The position numbers and the translations under genes were made by a program. A DNA stretch of 64,000 nucleotides, taken from Acarospora socialis (Eukaryota; Ascomycota; Lecanoromycetes; Acarosporales; Acarosporaceae). This document shows, piece by piece, positions 44,250 to 55,155 of the stretch; position 1 is the first letter of the stretch; each line of letters begins with the position of its first letter. The notes under the pieces are model-generated. The model saw nothing but the letters and a program-made list of their open reading frames with translations, searched no databases and was not told the DNA's origin. Location of the stretch: the NCBI GenBank assembly GCA_025617375.2, contig JAMYGW020000006.1, forward strand, positions 377,001 to 441,000. Reading direction: 5' to 3'.

Positions 44250-46814
44250 TCAGAAGAGGTCCCTCATGATCCTGGAGAATTCCTGCTCATTGCCAAACAT
44301 CCCAGGAGGCCCCTCCGCACCAGCTGGTATCTCCCCATGCGGACCACCAAATCCATTCACGCTTTCTGTCGCGGGAGTTGCTGCCATGACATTGCCATAT
44401 CCCCCGGCAGCCTCGAAGAGGTTCGTCAGCTCATAACTCATCTGCAGGCCATTCTTGGGACTGGTTCCCAAGGGGCTAACCCCCTGCGCCGAGGGGAATA
44501 TCGCCAGCTCGTCGACAGGATGACCGGCTAAACCGGCCATTGCCACTGCGGCAGTGGAGTGCGCATCGTTAGTGTCCATGTTCAACGGCCGCGATGGCAA
44601 GCCCAGCCTTGGTCCCACCTCTTTCAGCCCTCGGATCGTGTTCCACAGCCTTTTGGAGATGTACGACTTTGTACTGAACCCCTTGACCAAGTCCAGGGCC
44701 ATGTAGAACTCGTCTCTGACTTGTCGGTTGAAGTCGGCCGGGGCATGAGCGACGGCAAGGAAGAGCACTGCGAGTGCGGATACGAGGAAGTAGTTGAAGC
44801 AGACTTGTTGCGCACGGTAGATGTCTGACGTTTGGTTGAGATGCGTAAGGACCCGGATGGTGTCCTTGGCTACGTCGACCACGGTCTGCGCACAGCCTCT
44901 ATTCTCCATGATGCTTGTGGCAGAATGTAAGGCCGGGCGGTATATGAGGATTCGCATTTGATTGGCACGAAGGTAGATCAGGATCCGAAGGCGGCGTACG
45001 GCCCGACTATTTGATTCGGCTTCCTCGCCGGTAGCAGGGTCGAAAAATGCGAGAGAGTCAGGAACGCTTTTGTGCCATTGCAACACTTGATAATCCAGGT
45101 AACCAATCTCATCCTTCTTGACATCGTTCGCAGTGCCATCAAATCCGACCACAGATCTCCAAACTTTCGAACTAATGCGACTGTAGGCTATCATTGCTGT
45201 CAAATACGGGGTTGACTCATCCTATGCATGGTCAACAATTTTCAACCACTCGTGCACACTTCCAACACTTACCGGCTCCGGCAATAGCGGGTCAATATCT
45301 GCGTCTTGCAACGCAAAAGGCATGCCTGTTCCAAAGCTCCACCTCCGGTCAAGAACATATATAGACCAGAAAAGCTTGATCGTCCAAGAGCATTCTTCTC
45401 CCGTGGTAAATGTCTTAGCCAGGACTTCTCTCCGATGCAAACCCAACTCCAAGCACAACCGTGCTGCCAGTCCGATGACTCGGTAAGCTTGAGCCTCTTC
45501 ATCCATCTGGAAGTGATATTGTGCCTAAGCTGTTCTTTAGACAGAGCTTCCCTCAACAAGCGCTTATCGAATACATACCACAAGTACTAACAGTCTCAAC
45601 TGATTGGTATTCACCGGTCCCCATAGACTACTCTCCGCATACTGCCTCACAGTCTCGAACAGTCTCATCCCAAGCTCACTTTGTCCGCTTCCTTCCACGA
45701 TGAGGGCTGCAGCCAGGACCATCTTCAACAATCTCGTATCATCATCGTCCAGACTGTCCGGGCCGGGAGCGTTTCTCTGCATTAGCCCAGTCCTAGCAGC
45801 TGACTCCATGAATGCAAAGAGCATGATGGCGTGTCTGACCATCTTGTCTATGTCCAGCATCGGGTACATCATGCCCATTTCTTCGTCATAGACCCTGCAA
45901 AGCCTTACAGCCTCGTCCTTGTTCAACAGCCACAGAGGATCCTTAGATGGATGTGCTGCCAACGCTGCGCTTGACGTTGGACATGGAGATTCAAGCGGCG
46001 TCCCATCCCGCGTCGCGATCCCTTCATCCACGCCGTCCTCTGGTCTGGTTATACCCATGGTCTGGAGGCTGGACTTGGCGACATCGAAGTTGAACGCCGA
46101 GCTTGTGGGACCCCGAAAGCGGGGATGTTTTCCGCGCACACGAGAGGGCGATCTCGGATTGGGTAAAGCTGTCTGAGACATGGAAAGCGAGCGAGATTCA
46201 TGTCGAGGGTATAGGTTTGGGTCGATGGTCGGGAGGCTGTAGTCTTGACTGCCATGCAAAGCGTTCAGGTTGGAATAGAGGGTATCAACCTGTTCTTGAA
46301 GCGAGGAGATATGCGCATTGATCTGTCGAAATTCTCTGTAAAGTGTCAATGGCTGCTTTCCATGCGACGACGTGTGTGAACCGTACTCCGAATCCTTGAA
46401 GCCGCTGCTGCAGCAGTTGGGCGCATAGAGGCATTCTAGCGATAGGTTGCCACATCGGTGACAGGGCGATTCCCCATTGCATTTTATCTTGCGTCTTTTG
46501 CATTCATTGCTTCGAGAGGTCAATCGCCAACAACGTAAAAGGCATTCTTCAAGCGCGACTTACCAGGCAATCGAAATGTACCGATTGCGCTTCGCTTTGG
46601 TGTGCAGTCCTCCGCTATCGACGCTCTTCCTCTTCGACGCGCTGCCGCCGCTGCCCTCTATAGACTGACTTTCTGAGCTTTGCTGACGGATGTGTCCATT
46701 CATCTTGCCCTCTGCAGGCCGCGGATAAGGGATCAGTGTAACGGCGCTATCGAGAACTGGATCTGTCAAAATTGTTGGGGTGGAGTTTATCGAGCCCTGC
46801 CCCTCACATGGCAT
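44250..46814 (-). CDS. Zn2Cys6 fungal-specific transcription factor
   Basis: Exons are 46564-46814, 45579-46509, 45273-45524 and 44250-45221 (801 residues); introns are 54, 54 and 51 bp. The first intron ends in AAG rather than CAG or TAG, and its splicing creates the zinc cluster ACNECKRRKIKCNGESPCHRC followed by the sixth cysteine in NLSLEC. A coiled stretch follows (LYREFRQINAHISSLQEQVD). The middle holds the fungal_trans domain: YPMLDIDKMVRHAI, ESSLWGPVNTNQLRLLVLV, YRVIGLAARLCLELGLHRRE and LFWSIYVLDRRWSFGTGMPF. The start ATG 46814 is the first in frame. Its start lies 219 bp downstream of the stop of the flavin monooxygenase gene on the same strand, which hints at co-regulation. Targets are not known. 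Confidence 0.93.
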
Positions 46815-47032
46815 CTGAAGTCCGGGGTTTAGCGGCGTCTCCACACTACCTATAAAGAACCCGCGCCAGCTGCACCTACAGTACTTACCTAGGTACTTCG
46901 TGAATCATAGTAACAAGAATCAGAGGTCAAGATTGGTTTGGAGGTAGTTACTAAGATTCGAGAATTTATGTATAAATTGCCCAAAAATATACTCGTAGTT
47001 GTAGCGCATCCAAGAAGTACCGTCTTGACCAT

Positions 47033-49040
47033 CTATATCCGAGTCTGAACCTTCTCGATGCCTCGACTAACAGTACCAAGTATCCAGACCAACCCAAGCC
47101 TGACGTACTGCCCAAGGAGGTTGGGAACGTCTCTCAGGTTTCTACCCGCTTTCCTTGTCCTGACCATGCCAACGATTGCGGCAGCAAAGGCAATATATTT
47201 TAATGCCTGCCGTACTCTATGCTTCAATAGCCCTTTGCGGGTGTAGGTCACATTCCAGTCCTTCCATTTCGGGAACATGCACCTGATGGTGAAGTCGCTT
47301 TGTGAGTACCTAGTTTGCTGTTAGTGCTTTCGGTAGATTTGTCACGATGGATGCACTTACGGATACACTGTCGAGTTCCAGCCGTTGTCTGTCCTGTACC
47401 AGCTTTGGCAGCCGCCTGTCGCGAAGACGGTGTCTTTCAGCTTCTCCTGAATATCCCGTGTCCATTTAACCTCGGCCTCTTTCTTGACCTCGTATGTCCT
47501 CACGTCTCCGTTTAGTATTGGCTTCATGAACTTCAGGCTGTAGTTGACCATGTTCTCCGACGCCAAGATGACGGAAGAATGTCCGGTTGCCGTGTTTGGC
47601 CCGAAGATGATGAAGAAGTTCGGAAACCCATCCATTGCGGCGCCCATATAGGCCTGAGGACCGCCACGCTCATCCCAGACATCGTGCAGTAGCTTGCCGC
47701 CTTTGCCGACCACCCTGAGCGGATGTAACCAGGACGTGACGTCGAAGCCGTTGGCCAATATGATAACGTCAGCTGGGATCTTCTTCTGATCCTTGGATAC
47801 CGAGCTAGTGTCATCTTTCGGATCGGGGTACGACCGCCCGGGTCCAAGTGTAATTTCTCTGGGCTGTATACTGGTGATCGGAAGTGTGGTGAGCTCAATT
47901 TTAGGATCGTTGAGACCAGGGAACCAAGTAGCGTCGAAGATCCGGCGTTTGCATCCTACACCATAATCAGGGGTGAGAATCTCATGGTACTTTTCCGGAA
48001 CCGTGGCCCTCATGTGTTTGAGCAGTTGCGCCTCGATTTTGGCCCGAGCCTTTTCGCTGTATTCGTCGCGGCCAAATATCCTGTAAAAGTCCAACTCTGC
48101 AAAGAAGAATATCATGGCTCGAAGAGCGTACGCAAGCCCGGGTACTGTGCTGAGCACCTTCGGGCTCCATTTTGCCCACAATTCTTCGCCGAATGGAGGT
48201 ACGGGACGTGGTACTACCCAGGGTGGGGATCGCATGATTTGGGTGACCGATTTAGCATTGACAGGGGGTTTGGTCAGACGAGGCACGAATTGCGCTGCAC
48301 TACATCCTGTGCCGACCACAATCACGTCCTTCTCGTTCATGTCCACGTTGTAATCCCACCGCGCCGAGTGGAAGATGTTGCCTTCGAACGTCTCACGCCC
48401 ACGAATATGATCAGGCCATGACTTAGGCTCCACCAAGCCACCGACGGCACTAGCTATTATCTTCGCCCGAACAATCTCGCGGCTCAAATACACAGCGTCT
48501 TCACCGTGCTCCTGGATTATCTGCTGGCGCTCTTTTTCGCTCAGATCCCCGGCCCCAGGCACCATATGCGTTAGAATGACCTCCCATAGTTCCTCATCTT
48601 CCAGCCAGCGTGCCTCAGCGACGTTCGTATTGAGCTCGATCTTGTCGACGATACGATACTTCTCACAGACCTCTTGCAGATATTTGACAATCTCGGGGCC
48701 TGGCGGATGAGAAGTTGTCCACTTGTGGTTGGGCGAGAAAGAAAACGAGTAAAAAACGGCGGGACTATGCAAAAATAAGCATTCAGTAATGGTCAATAAG
48801 GGAGCAGGTTCTGACTTGCATGTCGCAGGCCACCCCCAAATATCTGTTAATCCACCACGTGCCCCCAATACCGGATTGTCTATCGACAATGTGAAATTGA
48901 TCAAAGCCCAGGACTTCCTTCAATCTGCAACCCATAGCAATACCGGACTCCCCAGCACCCACGATGAGTACCGGATAGTACGTGTAAGCATCTTTGTCGT
49001 AGCCATTCTTTCTGGCGATCGCTTCAGTGGATCTGGCCAT
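47033..49040 (-). CDS. Baeyer-Villiger-type FAD-binding monooxygenase
   Basis: Flavin monooxygenases of this class use NADPH and O2 to insert oxygen next to a ketone, or oxidise heteroatoms. Exons are 48820-49040, 47361-48764 and 47033-47309 (633 residues). The first intron (48765-48819) uses a GC donor (GCAAGT) and yields VACDIPAVFYSFSF, the family consensus; a GT donor there would break frame. Motifs: FAD loop VGAGESGIAMG (about 27-37), GGTWWINRYLGVACD, the fingerprint FEGNIFHSARW (FxGxxxHxxxW), and the NADPH loop VVGTGCSAAQ. The C-terminal end has a hydrophobic stretch (LGLVWILGTV) that may attach it to membranes. The substrate is unknown; the adjacent Zn2Cys6 regulator suggests an inducible catabolic or secondary-metabolic role. 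Confidence 0.95.
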
Positions 49041-49603
49041 TGTATTTGTGTTTCCTTAAGATACCCCAAAGTAGAGACTTGATCTCGATCGTGGCGTAGC
49101 GTTACACCAGAACTCTTCCAGATGGAGACGAAGGAGATATGGGGATATATAGACACCTCAGTAACAAATTTGATTACTCGCGAAAAAATGAGACTGAATA
49201 TTGGATGATAGTAGACATAAATCGACAGCTCCCCGCTATTGAAATTGACTCGAACAACGTTCGAGTCAGTGGTTACAAAGCATCAAACAGCGGACTGCGG
49301 GGGCTGGTTGCCGAGGCACGAGAAGCCCATCGAGTAATACAGCTGCGCTTCTCATCGGTGGCTTCGATCTCATCTTGAGAAAAGGCAATCGCGTGGTTTA
49401 CTAGCGTCAAGACGGAATCTCTTTGCGAAGTCATTGGTTCTTTGAGGTCAGCAATGCTTAGGTTCATAGCTTTGACGAGACGAACTAATGTAGAGACCCG
49501 GGTTAGGAAGTCGTACTGTCTTTGCATGAATATTGTTAACTCTTACCTAAAGGCAATCAAAATACAAGCACAGAACATGAGATTCAAAGCGTAGGATCTT
49601 CAA
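49041..49603. promoter_or_regulatory. Divergent promoter between monooxygenase and JmjC gene
   Basis: The 563-bp interval lies between two divergent start codons. It is relatively AT-rich and has no supported gene. A TATA-like GATATATAG is near 49146, about 100 bp from the monooxygenase ATG on its side. No specific operator was identified. Confidence 0.45.
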
Positions 49604-50558
49604 ATGTTCCTATGCGGACTACGACAGGCACATCGAGCAAAAGGCATCCGTCATTCCTCCAATGCACCCAGCTACCGCAAAGTCAACGTGCTCGAAAATG
49701 GCAACGTTGACACCTTCCGTCAAAAGGCCTTCTTACCTGCAATCCCAGCATCACTACCGCACGGCCACTTTGGCCAATTACCGGCCGTAAACGCATGGTT
49801 TACAGGCCCCAATCCCGACAATGCTATCCAGACACTCAACCGCGCCTACCTGGACCCATACGGCGAAACCCTCGTGCCCCTAGAGCTGACCTCAAACCCC
49901 TCCGCACCAACCTCGAAGGTCACACCACCAGCCTTTCGCCGCTTCCAAGCGCCTCTCCATCTCTTCCTGGACTGGACCCAGAGCGCCACCCCCGCGACGC
50001 CGTACAGGTTGTATCTCGCGCAAGCGCAAGTCGCGGCGCTACCACCGCGACTGAGAGACGACGTGCCGGCCCCCGACCTGGTCCTGAAAGCGGGCAAAGG
50101 CGACATCTACGATACCAACGTCTGGATCGGGCTGGCGCCGACATACACTCCGTTGCACCGGGACCCGAACCCGAATCTGTTCGTCCAGCTTGCCGGGACG
50201 AAGGTGGTGCGGCTCTTTGAACCGGCTGTTGGGGCTGAGATTTACGGGCACGTTCGAGCGAAGCTGGGGAGGGCGGGGGAGGGGGTGTTGAGAGGGGAGG
50301 AGATGATGCAGGGCGAGGAGAAGAGGTTGCTGGAGAGCGAGGTGTGGGGTGCGTGGGATGGCGGCTTCGAGGGCGAGTTGCGAGGGTATGAAGCGCGGCT
50401 TGGGCGAGGGGATGGGTTGTTTATACCCAAGGGGTGGTGGCATAGTATTAAAGGGTTGGGAGAAGGCATTACTGGCTCGGTCAGTAGAGGGATGAGCTAA
50501 TGACTGAAAAATATCATGTTATACTGACAGAGCCCAGGTAAACTGGTGGTTCCGCTGA
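49604..50558 (+). CDS. JmjC-domain (cupin-like) Fe(II)/2-oxoglutarate dioxygenase
   Basis: Small JmjC proteins hydroxylate proteins or nucleic-acid-associated substrates. Exon 1 is 49604-50479. A 58-bp intron (50480-50537, donor GTCAGT) leads to a tiny last exon 50538-50558. Splicing gives GITGSVNWWFR at the end, the family's C-terminal motif; reading straight through gives a false end at 50500. The iron ligands are HRD in YTPLHRDPNPNLFVQLAG (His/Asp about 184-186) and the distal His in GDGLFIPKGWWHSIKG. A Pro-rich front (PAFRRFQAPLHLFLDW) is typical of this group. The protein is 298 residues. The first ATG is used; the start MFLCGLRQAHRAKGIRHSS is basic and may be a mitochondrial presequence. 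The substrate is unknown. Confidence 0.92.
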
Positions 50559-51805
50559 TCTGCGACCACATCTTCTGGACAGAACGAAGCGAGCGGAACT
50601 TGTGTTTCCGTGCTGAAACGGACTTAGGAAGGAATGGCGTGGTTGTAGGTCGGGCCTGTTACCATTCACGACCCTCACCGGCGTGGCCTTCCCACTCCGC
50701 CATGACAGTATGTCAGTTGGGGCACATCGCCAAGCAACGACGAGCAAATAAACAATCCAGGCATCAGCCACCCCTACGGCAACGGCGCTGAATGTTTAAC
50801 CACAATCTGCAACGACTTCGCCAATGGTGGAGAAGTGGATGTGGCGCATGCGTTGGCTTTAGAGGCGCCGGGGCGGCGTCGATCGCTATAAGGGTAGTTG
50901 AGGGCGGCAACTGATGCAGGGGTCATTCACTGTGTATCAGAGAGGAGGTCGGAGGAGGTTGGAGGAGGCGTGCGGGTGCGGGTTCGGTCTTCACGGCTGT
51001 GCTTTCTTCTGGATCGCGATGGAGTAGAGCGGGGAAAGGGAGGGGAAGGTGCTTTGCTACCTACGGTCTTGGATCGCGGGTACGAGTTGATAGCTTTTCC
51101 TTCTCCGAGGTGGGTTGAGGACGCGAGTCGAGACGTGCTGGGATCCTTATCTTGTTGGTGCTGGTGGTGGAATATGGGATGTGAAGTCACTGTATGCTTA
51201 TGGATGGACTTGTGTAACTAAGAATTGGAAATGCAGCCAAGGGAAATAGATGTGGAGATATGTAAAGTATGCGATCCAGGTCGCTCTGTTGTATCATAAA
51301 CTCTTATTCTTCCGGTCAATGATTCGTCGTTGGACTAGCATATATTGCGGCAATACATATCTATTGTAGGTTTGATGGTTTTGCGTTGTAGGGGTGGGAG
51401 GGCTCGAAACCTTAGCGCTGGACCGGACTCGCTTTCTCGGTAGCGCAAAAGTTCCTTCCCACGCGAAGTTGACTGATGAGTACTTCTAGAGATGGGATCT
51501 GATATGATACCAAGACACAATCATATGTGGTAGGGGGTGTGAAGGTCTAAGGGAGGGGCTGGGATGGAAAGTTCGGTGTTGACTGATTCAAGCACTGCAT
51601 ATATTGCAACTCATCACGCACGGCACAGCAATGTTATGCTCTTGTTGCAATATCTTTCGCCGTTGTCAGGCTCTAAATACTACCACATCTTCACCCACAT
51701 ACCTAGCTAACAACCAGCTCCATCGCACACACAGCGCATCGTCTCGGAATAGCACAAGCCCAGCTCACGGCAAGGCATCAATGCAAGCGTCAATTGATGC
51801 TGACT
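50559..51805. other. Intergenic region
   Basis: No gene is supported in this 1.2-kb stretch. Open frames on both strands at 50898-51221 overlap and have low-complexity composition without ATG-supported domains. The right part is the 3' flank of the next minus-strand gene. Confidence 0.5.
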
Positions 51806-52693
51806 TCATTCGTCATCGGCGCCGCCTTTCTTGTTCTTCTTCTTCCCGACTGGTGCGCCCTCCTTCTTCTGATGCACGATGAGCCGCGTCCACGACTCCT
51901 CCTTGTCCCATTCGAAACCGGCCAGGATCGGGTTCTCGAGCTCGTCGTCTGCCTATACCATTATCAGCCAAAAGCAACGCAAGATTAGAATTTACGAGTA
52001 AGCCTCATAGGGATTTCAGAGATTGCGATTGAAAGCGGGGGAAGAGCGGGGGTGGCCTGTAGGTGGAAAACGTTACCTTTTTCTTGAATTGCTTGTGTAT
52101 GGCATCCAGTGCATCCTTGATCGTAACGCCTTTCAGATTTCGGGCTGTCACTTCAAGGCCTAATGGGAAATGTAGGTCGATCTTCTTGACTGGTGGGTTG
52201 GTGAGAAATTTCTTGAGCGCTTCTTTCTCGTCGAGTGTTGCGGGAGAGGTGTTTAGCTTCCTGCGATGTTGAAAATATTGCGTCAGTCTTACTTCTGGGG
52301 AAGTACGATGGGTTGTGTACGGAGTGCAGGAGCTGGATATGAGAGAGTAGACAAACACGGTCCATGGTATTTTATGACCGAAGGACACGATATGAGAGAG
52401 ACATACCAGTTCAGCTTCTGCGTCTCCTTTGCTATCTGCAATTCCTTCCCTTCCTTTTCTGTAAAAATCATTTAATATCAGAGTTCTTCACACTGGTTTG
52501 CTTACTCCGCAGCACCTCACGCCATTGGATTCCGGGTGCAGGAGCAAAGCATACCTAGGTCATTGATATTATACACCCCGGTCGTGCTCGAACTCGCTCT
52601 CCGATGTCCCTTCTTCTCATCCTTGGGTGGAGAAGACGACAAGCCGGAGACAGCGGAGTCGACCTTGGATAGAGGTTGTGTATCGGCAGACAT
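51806..52693 (-). CDS. DUF6699-like small conserved protein
   Basis: Exons are 52555-52693, 52407-52458, 52077-52260 and 51806-51952 (173 residues); introns are 96, 146 and 124 bp. The N terminus is Ser-rich and polar. The core (NTSPATLDEKEALKKFLTNP, IDLHFPLGLEVTARNLKGVT, IKDALDAIHKQFKKK, NPILAGFEWDKEESWTRLIV) matches a family of ascomycete and basidiomycete proteins usually annotated as DUF6699, with no known biochemical role. The C terminus is Lys-rich (VGKKKNKKG-like). The family label is from memory of its pattern and less certain than the gene structure. All joins keep phase. Confidence 0.8.
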
Positions 52694-53297
52694 GTTGGAA
52701 GTTGATCTGGCAATCTAAGCTTCAGATGAGGGCAGATTGAAGATGATATAGTTTTGATAGCGGAGGATGATCGATATATGTGAATATAATCTCCTTAGGA
52801 TCAGTAATGGAGTGTGTGTCGTAGACAGTGAATACGTATGAGGTGGAAGGATGCTCAGGTACCAAAGCGGGATGTGAGGGGGAGGAGAGACATGAGCTGA
52901 GGCGGATGAGGCCATTCCATGCTACGCTATGCGGGGTCATGCGACTTCCCCAAGCGCCGTGATTACGCGGGAGAGCTACCCCGCGTTTGGAATAGGATAA
53001 GGTTTCAACCCCACATTCTAAATAATTACACGTACCTTAACATGTAAGCTACAATAATAGGTAATGGGCTCTTGGATGACTCTGGTAGAACTCAGCATCT
53101 TTACGAGTATGCAAGTCGCCCTCACCAACAAGACAGAGCGCAGGTCAGCACTTAGCACCCAGAAGAACGAGGCCAGATGAACTCAGTCAACGGAGTGTAC
53201 TTTGGGCCACGTTGTGACCCGACCGTCAAACTGATCGCATATCAACACCGTCCGTCTTCTACAAGGGTCGTCCACTTCATTCCACCACAACACATGC
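52694..53297. other. Intergenic region
   Basis: This 604-bp stretch holds the DUF6699-like gene's promoter and the aldo/keto reductase 3' flank. No coding sequence is supported. Confidence 0.5.
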
Positions 53298-54619
53298 CTA
53301 TGTATGTCCCAGTATAGCTTTCGGCACATACGGCTCCTCCAGAAACTTCTCCTCCTCTTCCGTAAGCCGTTTCCCTCGAGCCTCCAGCGCCTCCTCCATC
53401 CTTTCGACACTACTGAATCCAATGATCGGGCTCGTAACGCGCGTGTTGATCCATGCGAGCGCAACGTGGCTCATCTTCCAATGTTTCCTCTCTGCCAGCT
53501 CGTGGACACGGCGGATAATTTTCTGGTCAGTTTCGTCTTGGGCCGTCTTGAAGAACGTGGGCATACTCTTTTCACCCGCTGAGCGTGGCGTGGTACCGAA
53601 CTCGGCCGGTGGGCGTGCGAGGTGACCGCGGCAGAGGGGCCCCCACTGGAGAATTCGCCATCAGCTATGCCTAAACCCCCGAGAGCTTGAGAGTTGCAGT
53701 ACAGGGATAAGGCCCACACCCGTCTCGCGACAGAACTTGATCATCTCCCTCTCTTCTTCCCTGTATAGAAGGTTGTAGTGGTTCTGCATAGAGACAAACT
53801 TCGTCCAGCCGTGCTTCTCCGCCGTGAATTGCATCAAGGCGAATTGGTAAGTCCACATCGAAGACGCGCCCAGGTACCGAACTTTGCCGCTCTTGACCAA
53901 GTCATGAAGTGCTTCCATTGTCTCTTCGATGGATACACTGGCGTCGAATCGGTGGATCTGGAGGAGGTCGATATAATCGGTCTGAAGGCGTCTCAGAGAA
54001 GCATCCACGGCGGTGAAGATCGCCTGCCTGGATAGACCTGTCGGGAATAGTCAATCAACCATATGCCCTCTGGTCGTACTGGCTTTCCCACGATTGGACC
54101 TTAGACACACCAGCTTGATTAACGTAATCTTTGCTCTTCGCCAGCTCGCTCCGTGGAATGGCCATGATGCCAGGCTCCTCTCCAACCGTCCCGTTGCACT
54201 TGGTGAGAATGACAAGCTTGTGGCGCGGAAGCTTTAGCTTGGTAATAGCCTTGCCAATGATCTCTTCCGAGACTCCGTCGCTGTAAACATTGGCCGTATC
54301 CCACTGCAAAGATTTAGCTGCTGGCGACATGGCAGGTAGGGGCGTGTAATAGTCCTCTCACCGTATTGAGTCCTTTGTCGTACGCAGCTTTGAGGATCGG
54401 GAGAGCCTACAGTGCACATTAGCACCGTTGATGGAGCGAATGGCGCTTGAACAGTCTCACCTTATTCTCTTCGAGAACCCATGGCTGCCAGGATTGAGTG
54501 CCAAAGCTCATTGCACCGAGGATAGGAACTGATACTCTTAAGCCACTCTTGCCAAGTTGCTTGTACTCCGCTTTAGTACCCTCCAGAGATCGCTTAAGTC
54601 TTTCTGGTATATCTTCCAT
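53298..54619 (-). CDS. Aldo/keto reductase (aryl-alcohol-dehydrogenase type)
   Basis: The enzyme reduces aldehydes or ketones with NADPH on a TIM barrel. Exons are 54461-54619, 54362-54406, 54111-54303, 53703-54037 and 53298-53645 (359 residues); introns are 54, 58, 73 and 57 bp with GT-AG ends. The catalytic tetrad is visible: Asp and Tyr in [10 protein letters not shown], Lys in VILTKCNG, and His in [12 protein letters not shown]. The [12 protein letters not shown] and [17 protein letters not shown] segments are typical of the YajO/Aad branch. The first exon-3 codon (TGG) follows a CAG acceptor and makes NTWDTAN. An in-frame ATG at 54748 would add 43 residues; I prefer 54619 because the conserved domain starts soon after it and the extra part looks like 5' leader, though a presequence cannot be excluded. 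Confidence 0.93.
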
Positions 54620-55155
54620 CTTTGGAGTGCTACTGTGTACAAATCGAGCGCAGAGTAAGGATGGGTGTGTTGAAGGAAAAGTGGTGGGAATTGACAGTCT
54701 GCCTCTGTTATAGCGTTGAAATTGACTTGCTGCGCTCAACAAGCCCATTCCACTTCACAAGTTGCAGGCATAAGGTATTCGATCCACAAAAGCTTGATCA
54801 TGGCTTGCTATCACGGCTCGACTATGGTCATGAGATTATTAATGATTGATCCGTGCACGACAGCTCCGGGATCTACGTCTGAACTTAAAATAGACTTCTG
54901 CCTGTAAGGATGAGCCCACCCCGTTGCAAAAGATCGAGTACCTTCCAGATACAATGTTCAAATTTTTCTCGATCAAGGACACAAGACAGTATAGATATAG
55001 GGGGCCGAACATGCATGCCTAGTGATTAATTTGCAGACCTGTTCCTGGCTTTACAGCCAGATACCATAGCTCCCTAAACGACTGAAGCTATGCCGAACTC
55101 GCCGCCCCAAATGCTCCGTGAACGCCTCTATACCTATTGAGGCTGTTCATATAGG
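54620..55155. other. Intergenic region
   Basis: No gene is supported. The left part is the aldo/keto reductase leader (see the in-frame ATG at 54748), and the right part is the 3' flank of RAD10. Confidence 0.5.
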
